Assembly: GCA_963776505.1 (NCBI GenBank)
Contig: CAVZNH010000062.1
Coordinates: forward strand, 145,502 to 209,501
Source: JAMXLO01 sp963776505
Lineage (GTDB): Bacteria; Pseudomonadota; Alphaproteobacteria; Acetobacterales; Acetobacteraceae
Reading direction: 5' to 3'
DNA: 64,000 bases
The notes below the pieces were generated by a model. It did no database searches, was not told where the DNA came from, and saw nothing but the letters and a program-made list of their open reading frames with translations. The stretch's first letter is position 1. Each line of letters starts with the position of its first letter. A program made the position numbers and the translations under genes. Below, piece after piece: positions 1 through 9,083 of this stretch.

Positions 1-1
1 G

Positions 2-421
2 ATGAATGACTTCCTTGACCTGCCGGCCAACAAGGTGTCGCGCGGCGCCTCGAAGCCGATGCGGGAGAACAACGTGGTGCAGTCGCAGCTCGCGCAGTGC
101 GAAGCGCGCTGGCGCTCGGCGCGTGCCTTTTTGCATACCACGTGGGAAACGGCATGGGGGCATGTCGAGGCGACAGGTACGCAGACCGCCGAGGACCGCG
201 CGATGATCCGGCTGGCCTCGACCTGGGCGATCCAGCAGTCGCGCGAGATTGTCAACACGCTGTATCATGCCACGGGATCGATGGCAGTGTTCGAGGAGCA
301 GCCTTTCGAGCAGCGTCTGCGCGACATCCACACAGTCGCGCAGCAGTCGCAAGGACGGCAGTTGCACTATGAATTGGTTGGCCAGATCCTGCTCGGCCTC
401 GAGCCGGAAAACGTGTTCTGA
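2..421 (+). CDS. Acyl-CoA dehydrogenase-type flavoprotein, C-terminal part (cut by window edge)
   Basis: The frame is open to the left edge, so the Met near the edge is probably internal and only about 139 C-terminal residues are present. They match the helical C-terminal domain of the acyl-CoA dehydrogenase type 2 fold used by flavin-dependent monooxygenases: an 'ARAFLH' helix, a 'RLASTWAIQQSREIV' helix, and a 'DIHTVAQQ' motif near the flavin, ending in 'LGLEP'. Members take reduced flavin from a separate reductase and oxygenate or desulfurise small substrates. The gene lies 14 bp before a VOC-family gene on the same strand, which fits a catabolic operon. The substrate cannot be told from this fragment. 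Confidence 0.75.
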   Translation: MNDFLDLPANKVSRGASKPMRENNVVQSQLAQCEARWRSARAFLHTTWETAWGHVEATGTQTAEDRAMIRLASTWAIQQSREIVNTLYHATGSMAVFEEQPFEQRLRDIHTVAQQSQGRQLHYELVGQILLGLEPENVF

Positions 422-435
422 CGGAGGAGAAACAA

Positions 436-846
436 ATGCCCGCTATGTCGCTCAATCACTACACGATCCTGGCGCGCGATCTGGAGGCGACGAAGGATTT
501 CTACACCGACGTGGTCGGCTTGTCGGTGGGCGATCGGCCGCCGCTGAATTTTCCTGGCTACTGGCTATACTGCGGCGGTGTGCCGACGGTGCATCTGATC
601 GGCAAGCGGCCAGAGGACGAACACATCAAGGACGCGGCGACCGATCCGGCGAAGACCGGGCGGCTGGACCACATCGCCTTCTCCTGCGAAGGGTTGAAGG
701 ACATGAAGGTGACCCTGGAAGAGCACCGCATCAAATACGACGAGCGCGTGCTGCCGCGGCTGAACATGACTCAGTTGTTCTACTATGATCCGGATGGGAT
801 CGCGGTGGAGTGCAACTTCCCTGCGGCGGAGACAGCGGCACGGTAG
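436..846 (+). CDS. VOC (glyoxalase/bleomycin resistance/extradiol dioxygenase) family protein
   Basis: The 136-residue protein is one VOC module pair. It opens with 'LNHYTILARDLEATKDFY', has a central 'LDHIAFSCEGLKDM' strand and helix, and closes with 'LFYYDPDGIAVECNF', the usual third metal-ligand strand carrying a Glu. His near the N-terminus, His of 'LDHIAF' and Glu of 'AVECNF' form a plausible metal site. A GGAGGAGA-like ribosome binding site precedes the ATG. VOC proteins include lyases, isomerases and dioxygenases, so the reaction is not predictable. It follows the flavoprotein gene by 14 bp, and its 3' end overlaps the convergent TauD-like gene. Confidence 0.85.
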   Translation: MPAMSLNHYTILARDLEATKDFYTDVVGLSVGDRPPLNFPGYWLYCGGVPTVHLIGKRPEDEHIKDAATDPAKTGRLDHIAFSCEGLKDMKVTLEEHRIKYDERVLPRLNMTQLFYYDPDGIAVECNFPAAETAAR

Positions 847-1736
847 GGTCCGTCCCCTCCCCCCTCCCACGAGGGGGGAACCGGGGCTGCTATTCGGCGG
901 CCAGCCGCTTCGCGTTCCTTGATCGACGTGCGCCAGTGGATGCGGTCCTCGTGCGGTGGATAGTCGCCCGCCGCGCGATGATAGGAACAGCGGTTGTCCC
1001 AGATCACGATGTCGCCGACTCTCCATTTGTGGCGGTATTCGCCGTCCGGCTGGATCATGTAGCGGGCCAGTTCATCGATCAGATCATCGCTTTCCTGCGA
1101 TGACACCCCCATGATCGACTCTATCTTGCCGGGATCGAAATACAGCGACTTCCGACCGGTCTCCGGGTGTGTGCGGATGATCGGATGCAGCACCGGCTGC
1201 CAGTCGCGATCCTCCTCGTTCAGCAGTTCACGCTTCTTCTTGCGGCCACCGTAGGTGAACGCGCCAACCCGCCCCTCGAGCCGCTGCTTCAGCCGTTCCG
1301 GTAACGCTGCATATGCGGCATAGCCGTTGGCGAACAGGGTGTCGCCGCCGGTGCTCGGGATCGCCAGCGCATAGAGTTGCGTCGCCTTGAACGGATCGGC
1401 GTCATACGCGCCATCGGTATGCCAGCCTTCCGCGCCGCGCCGGTAGATCGCCTCGTTCAGCTTGCCGTCGGCGTCGAACTTGTTCACGCCAAGCAGCGTG
1501 ATCTCCGGCACCTCCGGATGCCGCGTGCTTTTCGAAGGATGCGGCACCACGAGCCCGAAGCGACGGCTGTAGTGCAGGAACTCCTCGAGCGTCAGTTCCT
1601 GATCGCGCACCACCATCACGTTGTGGTCGAGCCATGCCTGGTAGATCGCCGCGAACCCTGCATCGTCCAGCGCCTTCACATCGACGCCGGTCACTTCCAC
1701 GCCGATCTGCGGTCCCATGCGACGGATCTCAACCAT
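783..1736 (-). CDS. TauD/TfdA family 2-oxoglutarate-dependent dioxygenase
   Basis: The protein of about 317 residues matches Fe(II)/2-oxoglutarate dioxygenases of the taurine dioxygenase type. Visible iron ligands are His and Asp of 'EGWHTDGAYD' and a distal His in 'WDNRCSYHRA', followed by the 2OG-binding Arg in 'IHWRTSIKE'. The start was placed at the ATG before 'VEIRRMGPQIGVEV', where homology begins; it overlaps the stop of the upstream hydrolase gene by 8 bp, so the two are probably coupled. The last ~30 codons run through a GC-rich palindrome and 64 bp of the convergent VOC gene. A normal-looking end ('LAAE' stop) exists in another frame just before the palindrome, so the C-terminus may reflect a frameshift. 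Confidence 0.85.
   Translation of the reverse strand: MVEIRRMGPQIGVEVTGVDVKALDDAGFAAIYQAWLDHNVMVVRDQELTLEEFLHYSRRFGLVVPHPSKSTRHPEVPEITLLGVNKFDADGKLNEAIYRRGAEGWHTDGAYDADPFKATQLYALAIPSTGGDTLFANGYAAYAALPERLKQRLEGRVGAFTYGGRKKKRELLNEEDRDWQPVLHPIIRTHPETGRKSLYFDPGKIESIMGVSSQESDDLIDELARYMIQPDGEYRHKWRVGDIVIWDNRCSYHRAAGDYPPHEDRIHWRTSIKEREAAGRRIAAPVPPSWEGGGDGPYRAAVSAAGKLHSTAIPSGS
849..888. repeat. GC-rich REP-like palindrome, copy 1
   Basis: C-rich and G-rich blocks (CCCCTCCC...GAGGGGGG) form an imperfect hairpin between convergent genes. The same block recurs near 28.05 kb and twice near 55.8 kb. It could act as a bidirectional terminator here, and it lies in the reading frame of the TauD-like C-terminus. 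Confidence 0.6.
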
Positions 1737-2565
1737 GGCTGTGCTTCTCCTCCTTCGAACCGCCACGCCGGGCGATGAAATCGAGCGTTGCGTCGGCGGC
1801 GCGGTCGGCATGCGTTGCGGCGACGTGATAAGAATTGCCGGGAAGAACCAGCAGCTCGGAATCCGGAATCTGTTGTTGCCAGGCCCGCATCTCCTCGACC
1901 GTGCCAAGCCCGCTTTGCTCTGTTGTGATGACCAACGTTGGGCAGGCGATCTTGGGCAGGTCCGCGCGAATGTCGGCGCAGGCGATGGTGCCCATGAACC
2001 CGACCTGCGTTGAGACCGCGGTGCGGCCCATGAATTTGGTCCACCACTCAAAGCCCTCGGGTGGGAAGGCGCTGCCGAGCCGGCTGCCCATGTTCTGCCG
2101 CGCCCAGTATTCGACGCCGTGCGTGTCGAAGTCGCGGATCAGCTCCGGCACCCTTTCGGCGGCGCCGACGCGCAACGGCGGCGGCGTCCCCACGACTGTA
2201 AGAGTGATGACCCGCTCCGGCCGGCGAGCCGCGAAGGCACGGGCGATCGTACCGCCGATCTTGGCACCAACAAGATGGAAGCGATCCACGCCCAAATGGT
2301 CCATCAGCAGGCAGAAATCCTCGGCGAGACGATCGAGGCTCCAGGGATATTCGCGTGGCATCGGCGTCGATTCGCCGAAGCCGCGCATGTCAGGCCGCAC
2401 CACACTGAAGTGCCGCGCCAGTTTCGGCACCCAGGCATACCAGGCGAGGCCGCTCTCCGCATTGCCGTGCAGCATCAGAATGGTCTGCGGGTGCCGCCAG
2501 GGATCGGTGAAGTCATCGACCCGGTAGTGCATGTCGAGATCCGGAGAGACACGGTAGCTGGCCAT
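1729..2565 (-). CDS. Alpha/beta-hydrolase fold protein with Lys at the nucleophile position
   Basis: The fold is clear: 'ILMLHGNAESGLAW' oxyanion region, 'VVRPDMRGFGES', nucleophile elbow, and a C-terminal catalytic-type His in 'NSYHVAATH'. The elbow reads 'LVGAKIGGTIA', giving G-A-K-I-G instead of G-x-S-x-G; the AAG codon is directly readable. A classical serine hydrolase mechanism is therefore unlikely, and the protein may be a lyase, a cofactor-free oxygenase or a binding protein. The ATG at 2565 ('MASYRVSPDL') was preferred to an upstream GTG because homology starts there and a GGAGG lies upstream. It leads an operon with the TauD-like gene and diverges from the oxygenase at 2691. Confidence 0.8.
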   Translation of the reverse strand: MASYRVSPDLDMHYRVDDFTDPWRHPQTILMLHGNAESGLAWYAWVPKLARHFSVVRPDMRGFGESTPMPREYPWSLDRLAEDFCLLMDHLGVDRFHLVGAKIGGTIARAFAARRPERVITLTVVGTPPPLRVGAAERVPELIRDFDTHGVEYWARQNMGSRLGSAFPPEGFEWWTKFMGRTAVSTQVGFMGTIACADIRADLPKIACPTLVITTEQSGLGTVEEMRAWQQQIPDSELLVLPGNSYHVAATHADRAADATLDFIARRGGSKEEKHSHG

Positions 2566-2690
2566 CGCGCATCCATCCTCCCAACGCCATTTGTTGGCGA
2601 GCACGGTAGTGGATGGTTCGCCGGAGGGTCAAATTGGCGGCACACGGCATGCGCCTCTATAGTGTGGGCAAGGCAGCCCCGGAGCAATTC

Positions 2691-3737
2691 ATGCATCTGT
2701 TCCAGCAGCACGCGGTCAAGGACGTATCCGCAGCCAGCGCGCGGATTCCGGTGATCGATTACGGCCCGTATTTCGCCGGCGAGCCTGGCGCGCTGGAGCG
2801 GCTCGCGGAACAGGTACGCTACGCCTGCGAGAACATCGGCTTCCTGTATGTGCTCAACCATGGCGTGTCGCAGGAGATCATCGACCGCGGCTTTGCCGCA
2901 TCGCGACGCTTCCATGCGCTGCCGCTGGAGGAAAAGCTGAAGCTGCGGCTCAATCAGAACAACATCGGCTACATGCCGATGAACGCGTCCGTGCAAGGCG
3001 CGTCACAGGTGCACAAGGCGACGAAGCCGAATCAGAACGAGAGCTTCTTCGTCAGCCATGACCGCGGACCGGATCATCCTGACGTCCTGGCCGGCATTCC
3101 CCTGCGCGGGCGCAATCAGTGGCCGGATGGGCTGCCGGATTTGCGCGCGGACATGATGGCGTATTTTCGTGCGCTCGGCGCGATGTGCGACCGCATGCTG
3201 CCGGCCTTCGCCGTTGCGCTCGACATGCCGGCGGATTTCTTCGCGCAGTTCTTCGCGAACGAGGGCCACGCGAACCTGCGCTTCCTGCACTACCCGCCGC
3301 AGGAGGACATGAGCGAGAACACCTTCGGTACCGCACCGCACACCGACAACAGCTTCATGACCGCATTGGCGCGCACCGATGTGCCGGGTCTGGCGATCCG
3401 CCTGCCGAGTGGCGAATGGTTCCCGCCGCCGGTGATCCCCGGAACGTTCCTGGTCAATCTCGGCAACATCATGCGGCGCTGGTCGAACGATAGGTTCCTG
3501 TCCACGCCACACGGGGTGATCAACGAGTCGGGCACCGATCGCTACTCGATCGCGTATTTCCACAGTCCGAATCCGTCCGCGGTGATCGAGTGCCTGCCGA
3601 GCTGTGTGTCCGCCGACAATCCGCCACGGTACCCGAAGGCGGTGTACCGCGATCTGGTGCTGGAATTCTACCGGGCGAACTACTTCCATCAGCAGGGCCA
3701 CAAATCAGAGGCGGCGGCGCTGGCCGCAGCCGATTAA
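2691..3737 (+). CDS. Isopenicillin N synthase-like 2OG-Fe(II) oxygenase
   Basis: The 348-residue protein has the N-terminal DIOX_N region ('IPVIDYGPYFAGE', 'GFLYVLNHGV') and a C-terminal 2OG-Fe(II) domain. Iron ligands are His and Asp in 'TAPHTDNSFMT' and a distal His in 'STPHGVIN'; the 2OG/carboxylate-binding R-x-S follows in 'DRYSIAYF'. The start at 2691 is used because a CGGAG motif precedes it and the family N-terminus follows at once; an upstream in-frame Met would add 26 residues with no family match. The gene is 18 bp from the ThDP enzyme gene. It is the second non-haem iron oxygenase in this cluster. The substrate is unknown. Confidence 0.87.
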   Translation: MHLFQQHAVKDVSAASARIPVIDYGPYFAGEPGALERLAEQVRYACENIGFLYVLNHGVSQEIIDRGFAASRRFHALPLEEKLKLRLNQNNIGYMPMNASVQGASQVHKATKPNQNESFFVSHDRGPDHPDVLAGIPLRGRNQWPDGLPDLRADMMAYFRALGAMCDRMLPAFAVALDMPADFFAQFFANEGHANLRFLHYPPQEDMSENTFGTAPHTDNSFMTALARTDVPGLAIRLPSGEWFPPPVIPGTFLVNLGNIMRRWSNDRFLSTPHGVINESGTDRYSIAYFHSPNPSAVIECLPSCVSADNPPRYPKAVYRDLVLEFYRANYFHQQGHKSEAAALAAAD

Positions 3738-3755
3738 CTTCCGGAGCGACGCACG

Positions 3756-5427
3756 ATGAAAGTCTACGAAGCGATTGCGCAGTCCCTCATCGCCGAGGGC
3801 CTCACTGACTTCTTCGGACTGATGGGCGACGGCAACATGTGGTTGTGGGGCGCGCTTTGCCGCAACCCTTCGGTCAAGCCGTACAATGCGCGCCATGAGG
3901 CCATGGCAGTGTCGATGGCTGACGGCTATGCGCGCACCACCGGCAAGGTTGGCGTGGCAATGGTGACCTGCGGACCGGGGCTGACGCAATGCGGCACCTC
4001 GCTGATCGCGGCGTATCGCGGCAAGACGCCGATCGTGCTGATCGCCGGCGAAATCGAGGCCGGCGCGAAGAACAGCATGCAGTCGATGGACCAGCGGCGC
4101 TTTGCCGAAGCGAGCAGTGCGCGCTTCCATACGATCACCAGCATCGACAACATGGCGGAGGAAATCGCCGAGGCGTTCTACGCCGCGCGCATCCATCGTG
4201 GACCGATCGTGCTGAACCTGCCGATGGATCTGCAGGAAGAGGACTTCGATTGGGACTACGAATATCGCCCCTCCATGGAGTTCCTGCCGCCACGGATGGA
4301 GACGCCCAGCCCCGATCAACTGGCGCCGGTCATCGAAAAGCTGATCGCGGCAGAGCGGCCCGTCATTATCGCCGGCCGCGGCGCAAGGGCCGCGAACGCG
4401 AAGGACGAGATCGTCAAGCTGGCCGATCGCGTCGGCGCTTTGCTCGCGACGTCGCTGCAAGGCAAGGGCTACTTCGCTGGCCATCCATGGGACATCGGCA
4501 TCGCCGGTGCCTTTGCATCGGCGCCGTCGGAGCAATTACTGGCGGACGCCGATTTTGTATTGGGTGTGGGTGCGGAACTTGGCTACTACACGACGGAAGG
4601 CGGTCTGCTGTTCCCGTCAGCCGAGGTCGCACGCATCGACATCAAGCCGATGCCCGAACAGATCGGAGTCATTCCGGGCCTGTATGTGCAGGGTGACGGC
4701 CGCAAGGCGGTCGCCGCAATCAATGACGCGTTGGAGGCTCGGCAGGTACGTAAGGAAGGTTTGCGCACTGCCGGCGACCAGGGCCGTGATCGACGCACCG
4801 CCGCACCGGTTCGAGGCGCCGAAGGATGGTCTTGATCCCCGAGCGCTCGCCTGGAACCTCGGCGCCGCGCTGCCCAAGGGCGCGCTGTTCACCTGCGGCG
4901 CTGGCCACTTCTTCTCCTGGGTCGGAATGTATTCTCCACTGCCGGAGGGTGTGGAGATCCAGTACCGGTACGGCTTCGGCGCAGTGGGTCAGGGAATTGG
5001 CGTCGCGATCGGCACTGGTGCCGGCAATCCGGGCCGTCCGCATGTGGCGGTCGAGGGTGACGGAAGTCTGTTGTTCAACATCCAGGAGCTGGAGACGATC
5101 GTTCGGCACAAGATGCAAATGGTGTTGGTGGTGTGGAACGATGCCGGCTACGGCGCCGAGGTGCACAAGCTGGTGGCCAAAGGTTTCAATGAGAAGCTGG
5201 CGCAATGGGAGTCGCCGAACTTCGTCGCTCTGGCCAAGGCGTTCGGCGGCGATGGCGTGTTGCTGAAGGACCCGTCGGAACTTGGTGGTGCAATCGCCGA
5301 GGGGCTCCGCAAAGGCGGGCTCTATCTGATAGATGCGCGGGTGTCACCGACGACGCCGACCGAGCCCTATGCCAAGGTGCATTTCGGCCGCGAAAGCCAC
5401 GCTCCGATGCTGCGGCCCGTGCATTGA
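3756..5427 (+). pseudogene. Thiamine diphosphate-dependent enzyme (acetolactate synthase-like), one frameshift
   Basis: Two overlapping frames together encode a full-length ThDP enzyme. The first (from 3756) has the PYR domain with catalytic Glu48 in 'ARHEAMAVSMADGYAR' and the central domain. The second (to 5427) has the PP domain with the Mg-ThDP motif 'GDGSLLFN' continuing to 'WNDAGYG'. The frames switch near 4770, where removing one G from 'gccggcgacc' restores 'AATRAVIDAPP'. Known relatives include acetolactate synthases, benzoylformate decarboxylases and related C-C lyases. The gene lies 18 bp after an oxygenase and 3 bp before a CoxG-like gene. It is an assembly error or a recent mutation, since everything else is conserved. 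Confidence 0.8.
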
Positions 5428-5430
5428 ACG

Positions 5431-6004
5431 ATGCGCTTTGAGGGAGAGTTCAGCGTTCCTGGCAAGCCGGACGATGTCATCCGGCGGTTCGCCGATGTGG
5501 AGCGCATGGCGCGCTGCATGCCCGGCGCGGTGATCGAGGGTCGCGACGAGGACGGCAACTACCAGGGCGGCATGCTGGTGGCCTTCGGTCCGAAGAAGAT
5601 CAAGTTCCGCGGCCGTGTGGCGGTGGAGACCGACTTCGCCGCGCACACCGGTTCGCTGCGTGGCCGTGGTGCGGCGGACATGCGCGCGGCGCGGATCGAG
5701 GTGCGCATCAACTACGCGTTGCGCGACGATCCGGCGACACCGGGAGCTACGTTGGTCAAGCTGACGTCCGACGCGGAACTTGGCGGCGTGCTGGCTGACT
5801 TCGCGCGTACCGGCGGCGTTCCCGTTCGCCAATGCGCTGATGCAGGATTTCTCCAAGCGTGTGGCTGAAGAATTCGCGACTGAGGCGCCGCAGCGGCCGG
5901 CAGCGGCGGAGCCGGTGCCACTCGCCGCGCATGGCCTGTTGTGGCAGGTGATCAAGGCAAAATTGGCACAGTTCGTGCGCTGGCTGGGCTTGGCGCGCGC
6001 GTGA
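5431..6004 (+). pseudogene. CoxG/SRPBCC family protein, one frameshift
   Basis: The N-terminal frame starts 'MRFEGEFSVPGKPDDVIRRF' and continues to 'LADFARTGGVP', typical of carbon monoxide dehydrogenase subunit G (CoxG) proteins with the SRPBCC lipid/ligand-binding fold. The remainder ('FANALMQDFSKRVAEEF' and a helical tail ending at 6004) is in another frame. Deleting the extra T in 'cccgttcgcc' near 5832 restores the continuous family sequence. CoxG-like proteins usually accompany molybdenum hydroxylases or membrane-associated oxidases; a GMC oxidoreductase follows by 12 bp. The gene is probably intact in the organism. Confidence 0.75.
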
Positions 6005-6016
6005 TGACGAGACCGT

Positions 6017-7609
6017 ATGGACGCTGATTACGTCGTGGTCGGGGCTGGGTCGGCCGGCTGCGTCATCGCCAGCCGGCTCAGCGAGACCGGTGCGAGCGTG
6101 ACGCTGCTGGAAGCAGGTCCGCGCGACTGGCATCCGATGATCCACATTCCTGCGGGTGTGCTGAAGCTGCTGCACCATCCCGTGGTGAACTGGAACTTCA
6201 GTGCCGATGCGGGTCCCGGCTCGGCTGGTCGCGCCATCCACTGGCCGCGCGGCAAGGTGCTCGGTGGATCGAGCTCGATCAACGGTATGCTGTATGTGCG
6301 CGGAAATCCTGCTGACTTCGACGGCTGGGCGCAGATGGGCTGCCGTGGCTGGAGCTTTGACGACGTTCTGCCGTTCTTCCGTAAATCGGAGCACTATGTG
6401 CAGGGCAAGGATGCGGAGTACCGCGGCAAAAATGGTCCGCTGCGTGTCGAGGATTACCGCACCGTTCTGCGGCTCACCCACCGCTTCGTCGAGGCCGCAC
6501 AGCAGGCCGGGTTCGCGTTCAGCAGCGATCTGAACGGCAAGATGGCGGAAGGCGTCGGCTATTCGCAGATGACACGCAAGGGCCGCTTCCGCGGTTCAAC
6601 GGCGCAGACCTTCCTTGCGGAGGCGAGGAAGCGCGAGAACCTGCGGATCGAAACCGACTCGATGGCGACGCAGGTGCTGATGGAGGGCAGGCGTTGTGTC
6701 GGCGTCGCGTTCCGCCAGCGCGGCATGGATCGAGAGGCGCGCGCGGCACGCGAAGTGATTTTGTGCGGCGGCTCGGTCAATTCGCCACACCTCCTGCAGA
6801 TCTCCGGCATCGGACCGGCGGAGCATCTGCAATCGATCGGCGTGAGCGTGGTGCATGACCTGCCGGGAGTTGGCGCCAACCTGCAGGATCATTATGTGGC
6901 GCGCGTTTCGCACCGCGCGAAGAATGCCGTCTCGATCAATCAGCTTGCGCACGGCGTCCGGCTGGCCACGGAGGCTGTACGTTTCGCCGTCACCGGACGC
7001 GGCGCACTGACCTTCGGTGTGACCAGTGCGCAGGTGTTCTGCCGTTCGCGTCGGGAATTGGCCAGTCCTGACCTGCAGCTTCTGTTCACGCCGGCGAGCT
7101 ATGATGCGGCGCGTTTCGGTCAACTTGAACGCGCGCCCGGCATGACAGTGGCGGTGTGCCCGGTGCGCCCGGACAGCCGCGGCACGATCATGGCGCGATC
7201 CGCCGATCCGTTTGTCGCGCCGGTCATCACGCCGAACTATCTGTCGGATCCGAACGATCAGCGCGTGCTGAATACCGGCATGCGGATCACGCGGCAGATC
7301 TTCGCCGCTCCCGCGATCGCACAGCACAGCGTCGAGGAAACTCTGCCGGGGCCGTCGGTGGTGTCGGACGAAGACCTCGCCGACTATTCGCGCCGGTTCG
7401 GCACGACAATCTTTCACCCCGTCGGCACGTGCCGAATGGGCGATGGGCCTGGCGCCGTCGTCGATTCGCGTCTGCGCGTGCATGGCATCGACGGGTTGCG
7501 CGTGATCGACGCCTCGGTGATGCCGACACTGACGACCGGCAACACCAACGCGCCCACCATCATGATCGCGGAAAAAGGGGCGGCGATGATCCAGGAAGAC
7601 GCATCTTAA
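6017..7609 (+). CDS. GMC family FAD-dependent oxidoreductase (choline dehydrogenase-like)
   Basis: The full-length 530-residue GMC oxidoreductase starts with the FAD dinucleotide motif 'VVGAGSAGCVIASRLSE'. It carries both GMC signatures ('GKVLGGSSSINGMLYVRG' and 'GGSVNSPHLLQISGIGP'), then the catalytic His region 'FHPVGTCRMG' and the 'TGNTNAPTIMIAEKGA' end. Members oxidise primary or secondary alcohols and pass electrons to a membrane or soluble acceptor. It is the last gene of the plus-strand catabolic cluster, and its stop overlaps the stop of the convergent tenA. The alcohol substrate is unknown. Confidence 0.92.
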   Translation: MDADYVVVGAGSAGCVIASRLSETGASVTLLEAGPRDWHPMIHIPAGVLKLLHHPVVNWNFSADAGPGSAGRAIHWPRGKVLGGSSSINGMLYVRGNPADFDGWAQMGCRGWSFDDVLPFFRKSEHYVQGKDAEYRGKNGPLRVEDYRTVLRLTHRFVEAAQQAGFAFSSDLNGKMAEGVGYSQMTRKGRFRGSTAQTFLAEARKRENLRIETDSMATQVLMEGRRCVGVAFRQRGMDREARAAREVILCGGSVNSPHLLQISGIGPAEHLQSIGVSVVHDLPGVGANLQDHYVARVSHRAKNAVSINQLAHGVRLATEAVRFAVTGRGALTFGVTSAQVFCRSRRELASPDLQLLFTPASYDAARFGQLERAPGMTVAVCPVRPDSRGTIMARSADPFVAPVITPNYLSDPNDQRVLNTGMRITRQIFAAPAIAQHSVEETLPGPSVVSDEDLADYSRRFGTTIFHPVGTCRMGDGPGAVVDSRLRVHGIDGLRVIDASVMPTLTTGNTNAPTIMIAEKGAAMIQEDAS

Positions 7610-8274
7610 GTCAGCGGCCAGCCTCGCTGCTGATACGCGCCGTCCCAGAACAGCCACTCATACTGTGTCGAGCGTACAAACGCTGTCATCATGCGCGTTC
7701 GAATCGCGGCGGTGGTTGCTTCCGCCGCCCGGTCGGTGATGCCGATCACGGTGCGGACCGCTTCACCGAACCCTTCGTCCGCATAGGTGTCGATCCAGGC
7801 ACGGTACGGATTGTCCGGCGACGCGTGCCGCGCAACCCGACTGCCGACGTCCCAGTAGATCCAGAAGCAGGGCAGCAGCGCCGCCACCAGCACCTCCCAT
7901 GGCTCATGATACGCGGTCGCGAGCAGGAAACTGGTGTAGCCAAGACAATCCGGTGACGGCTCGGCGTCCACAAGCCGCGCGGGATCGACGCCGAACTCGG
8001 TCAGGTAGCGTTCATGCAACGCCTGCTCGACGGCAACAGCCTCCAGCGCGCACGATCCGAACGCCCGCAGCGTTTCCGTATCGGGCCCCCTCGCACCGGC
8101 GATCGCCAGGATGCGCGAATACTGCGTCAGGTACAGCGCGTCCTGCACGATGTATCCTTGGAAACGCTCGCGGCTGAGTTTGCCGGCGGCCAGCTCCGTG
8201 TTGAACGGCAGTTCATCGATCGCCTTGCGCAGGTGCTCGGTGCGCTGCCAGGCGGCTTCGGAGAATTGCGTCAT
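7606..8274 (-). CDS. tenA: TenA family protein, aminopyrimidine aminohydrolase/thiaminase II
   Basis: The 222-residue TenA-type protein hydrolyses degraded or whole thiamine to feed hydroxymethylpyrimidine salvage. It has the cysteine-class signature 'ALLPCFWIYWDVG' (catalytic Cys), 'HEPWEVLV', and a C-terminal Glu in 'TQYEWLFWDGAY' at the usual acid position. The ATG at 8274 overlaps the thiD stop as ATGA, which fixes the start and shows translational coupling. Pairing with ThiD is the classic pyrimidine salvage arrangement. Here both are appended to a Mo-hydroxylase and monooxygenase operon. Confidence 0.9.
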   Translation of the reverse strand: MTQFSEAAWQRTEHLRKAIDELPFNTELAAGKLSRERFQGYIVQDALYLTQYSRILAIAGARGPDTETLRAFGSCALEAVAVEQALHERYLTEFGVDPARLVDAEPSPDCLGYTSFLLATAYHEPWEVLVAALLPCFWIYWDVGSRVARHASPDNPYRAWIDTYADEGFGEAVRTVIGITDRAAEATTAAIRTRMMTAFVRSTQYEWLFWDGAYQQRGWPLT

Positions 8275-9083
8275 TGCGCTGCGTCCTCCGTCCAAATTGC
8301 GTGGAAGTGATGCACTGGCCCGTGACCGCTGCCAACCGACAGACGATCGCTCGCGGCGATGGCATCGGTCAGATACGCCTTGGCCCGGCGCACGGCCTCG
8401 ACCATCGCGCAGCGAGGCAGCAACGCCGCGATCGCGGCTGAGAGCGTGCAGCCAGTGCCGTGGGTGTTGCGCGTATCGATCCGGCGGCTTGGCAGTTCAG
8501 TGATCGTCGTGCCGTCGAACAGCAGGTCGGTGCTGTCCGATCCGGGAAGATGGCCACCTTTGAGCAGCACCCATTGTGGGCCCAGCCGATGCAGATCGCG
8601 CAACGCATGGTGCATGTCGGCAAGCGTCGCCGGCGCGGGCGCGCCAATCAGTACCCCCGCCTCCGGCAGATTTGGCGTGATCACCCGCGCTATGGGCACG
8701 AGCGTGTCACGCAGCGCCGCGACCGCATCTTCGCGCAGCAGATGATGACCGCTCTTCGCCACCATCACCGGATCGAGGACGATGTTGCTCACGCCGTGAT
8801 GTCGCAGTCGATCCGCAATCGCCGTGGCAATATCGGCGGTCGCCACCATACCGATCTTCACCGCGTCCACGCGCACATCGGCGAAGATCGCATCGATCTG
8901 TTCGGCGACAAATCCCGGATCCACCGTCTGGAACGATCGCACGCCCTGCGTGTTCTGCGCCGTCAGCGCGGTGATCACGGCCATGCCATAGGCGCCGAGC
9001 GCTGAAAACGCCTTCAGGTCAGCCTGAATGCCGGCGCCCCCACTGGGATCCGAACCGGCGATGGAAAGAACGTTGGCGATCAT
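8271..9083 (-). CDS. thiD: Hydroxymethylpyrimidine/phosphomethylpyrimidine kinase
   Basis: The 270-residue ribokinase-family protein phosphorylates HMP and HMP-P in thiamine synthesis and salvage. Diagnostic segments are 'SIAGSDPSGGAGIQADLK', 'VITALTAQNTQGV', 'VLDPVMVAKSGH' and the anion-hole motif 'DTRNTHGTGCTLSAAIA' with catalytic Cys. The ATG overlaps the stop of the upstream luciferase-like gene by 4 bp, and its own stop overlaps tenA by 4 bp. No thiamine riboswitch-like sequence was recognised upstream. Expression probably follows the operon leader. Confidence 0.94.
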   Translation of the reverse strand: MIANVLSIAGSDPSGGAGIQADLKAFSALGAYGMAVITALTAQNTQGVRSFQTVDPGFVAEQIDAIFADVRVDAVKIGMVATADIATAIADRLRHHGVSNIVLDPVMVAKSGHHLLREDAVAALRDTLVPIARVITPNLPEAGVLIGAPAPATLADMHHALRDLHRLGPQWVLLKGGHLPGSDSTDLLFDGTTITELPSRRIDTRNTHGTGCTLSAAIAALLPRCAMVEAVRRAKAYLTDAIAASDRLSVGSGHGPVHHFHAIWTEDAAQ

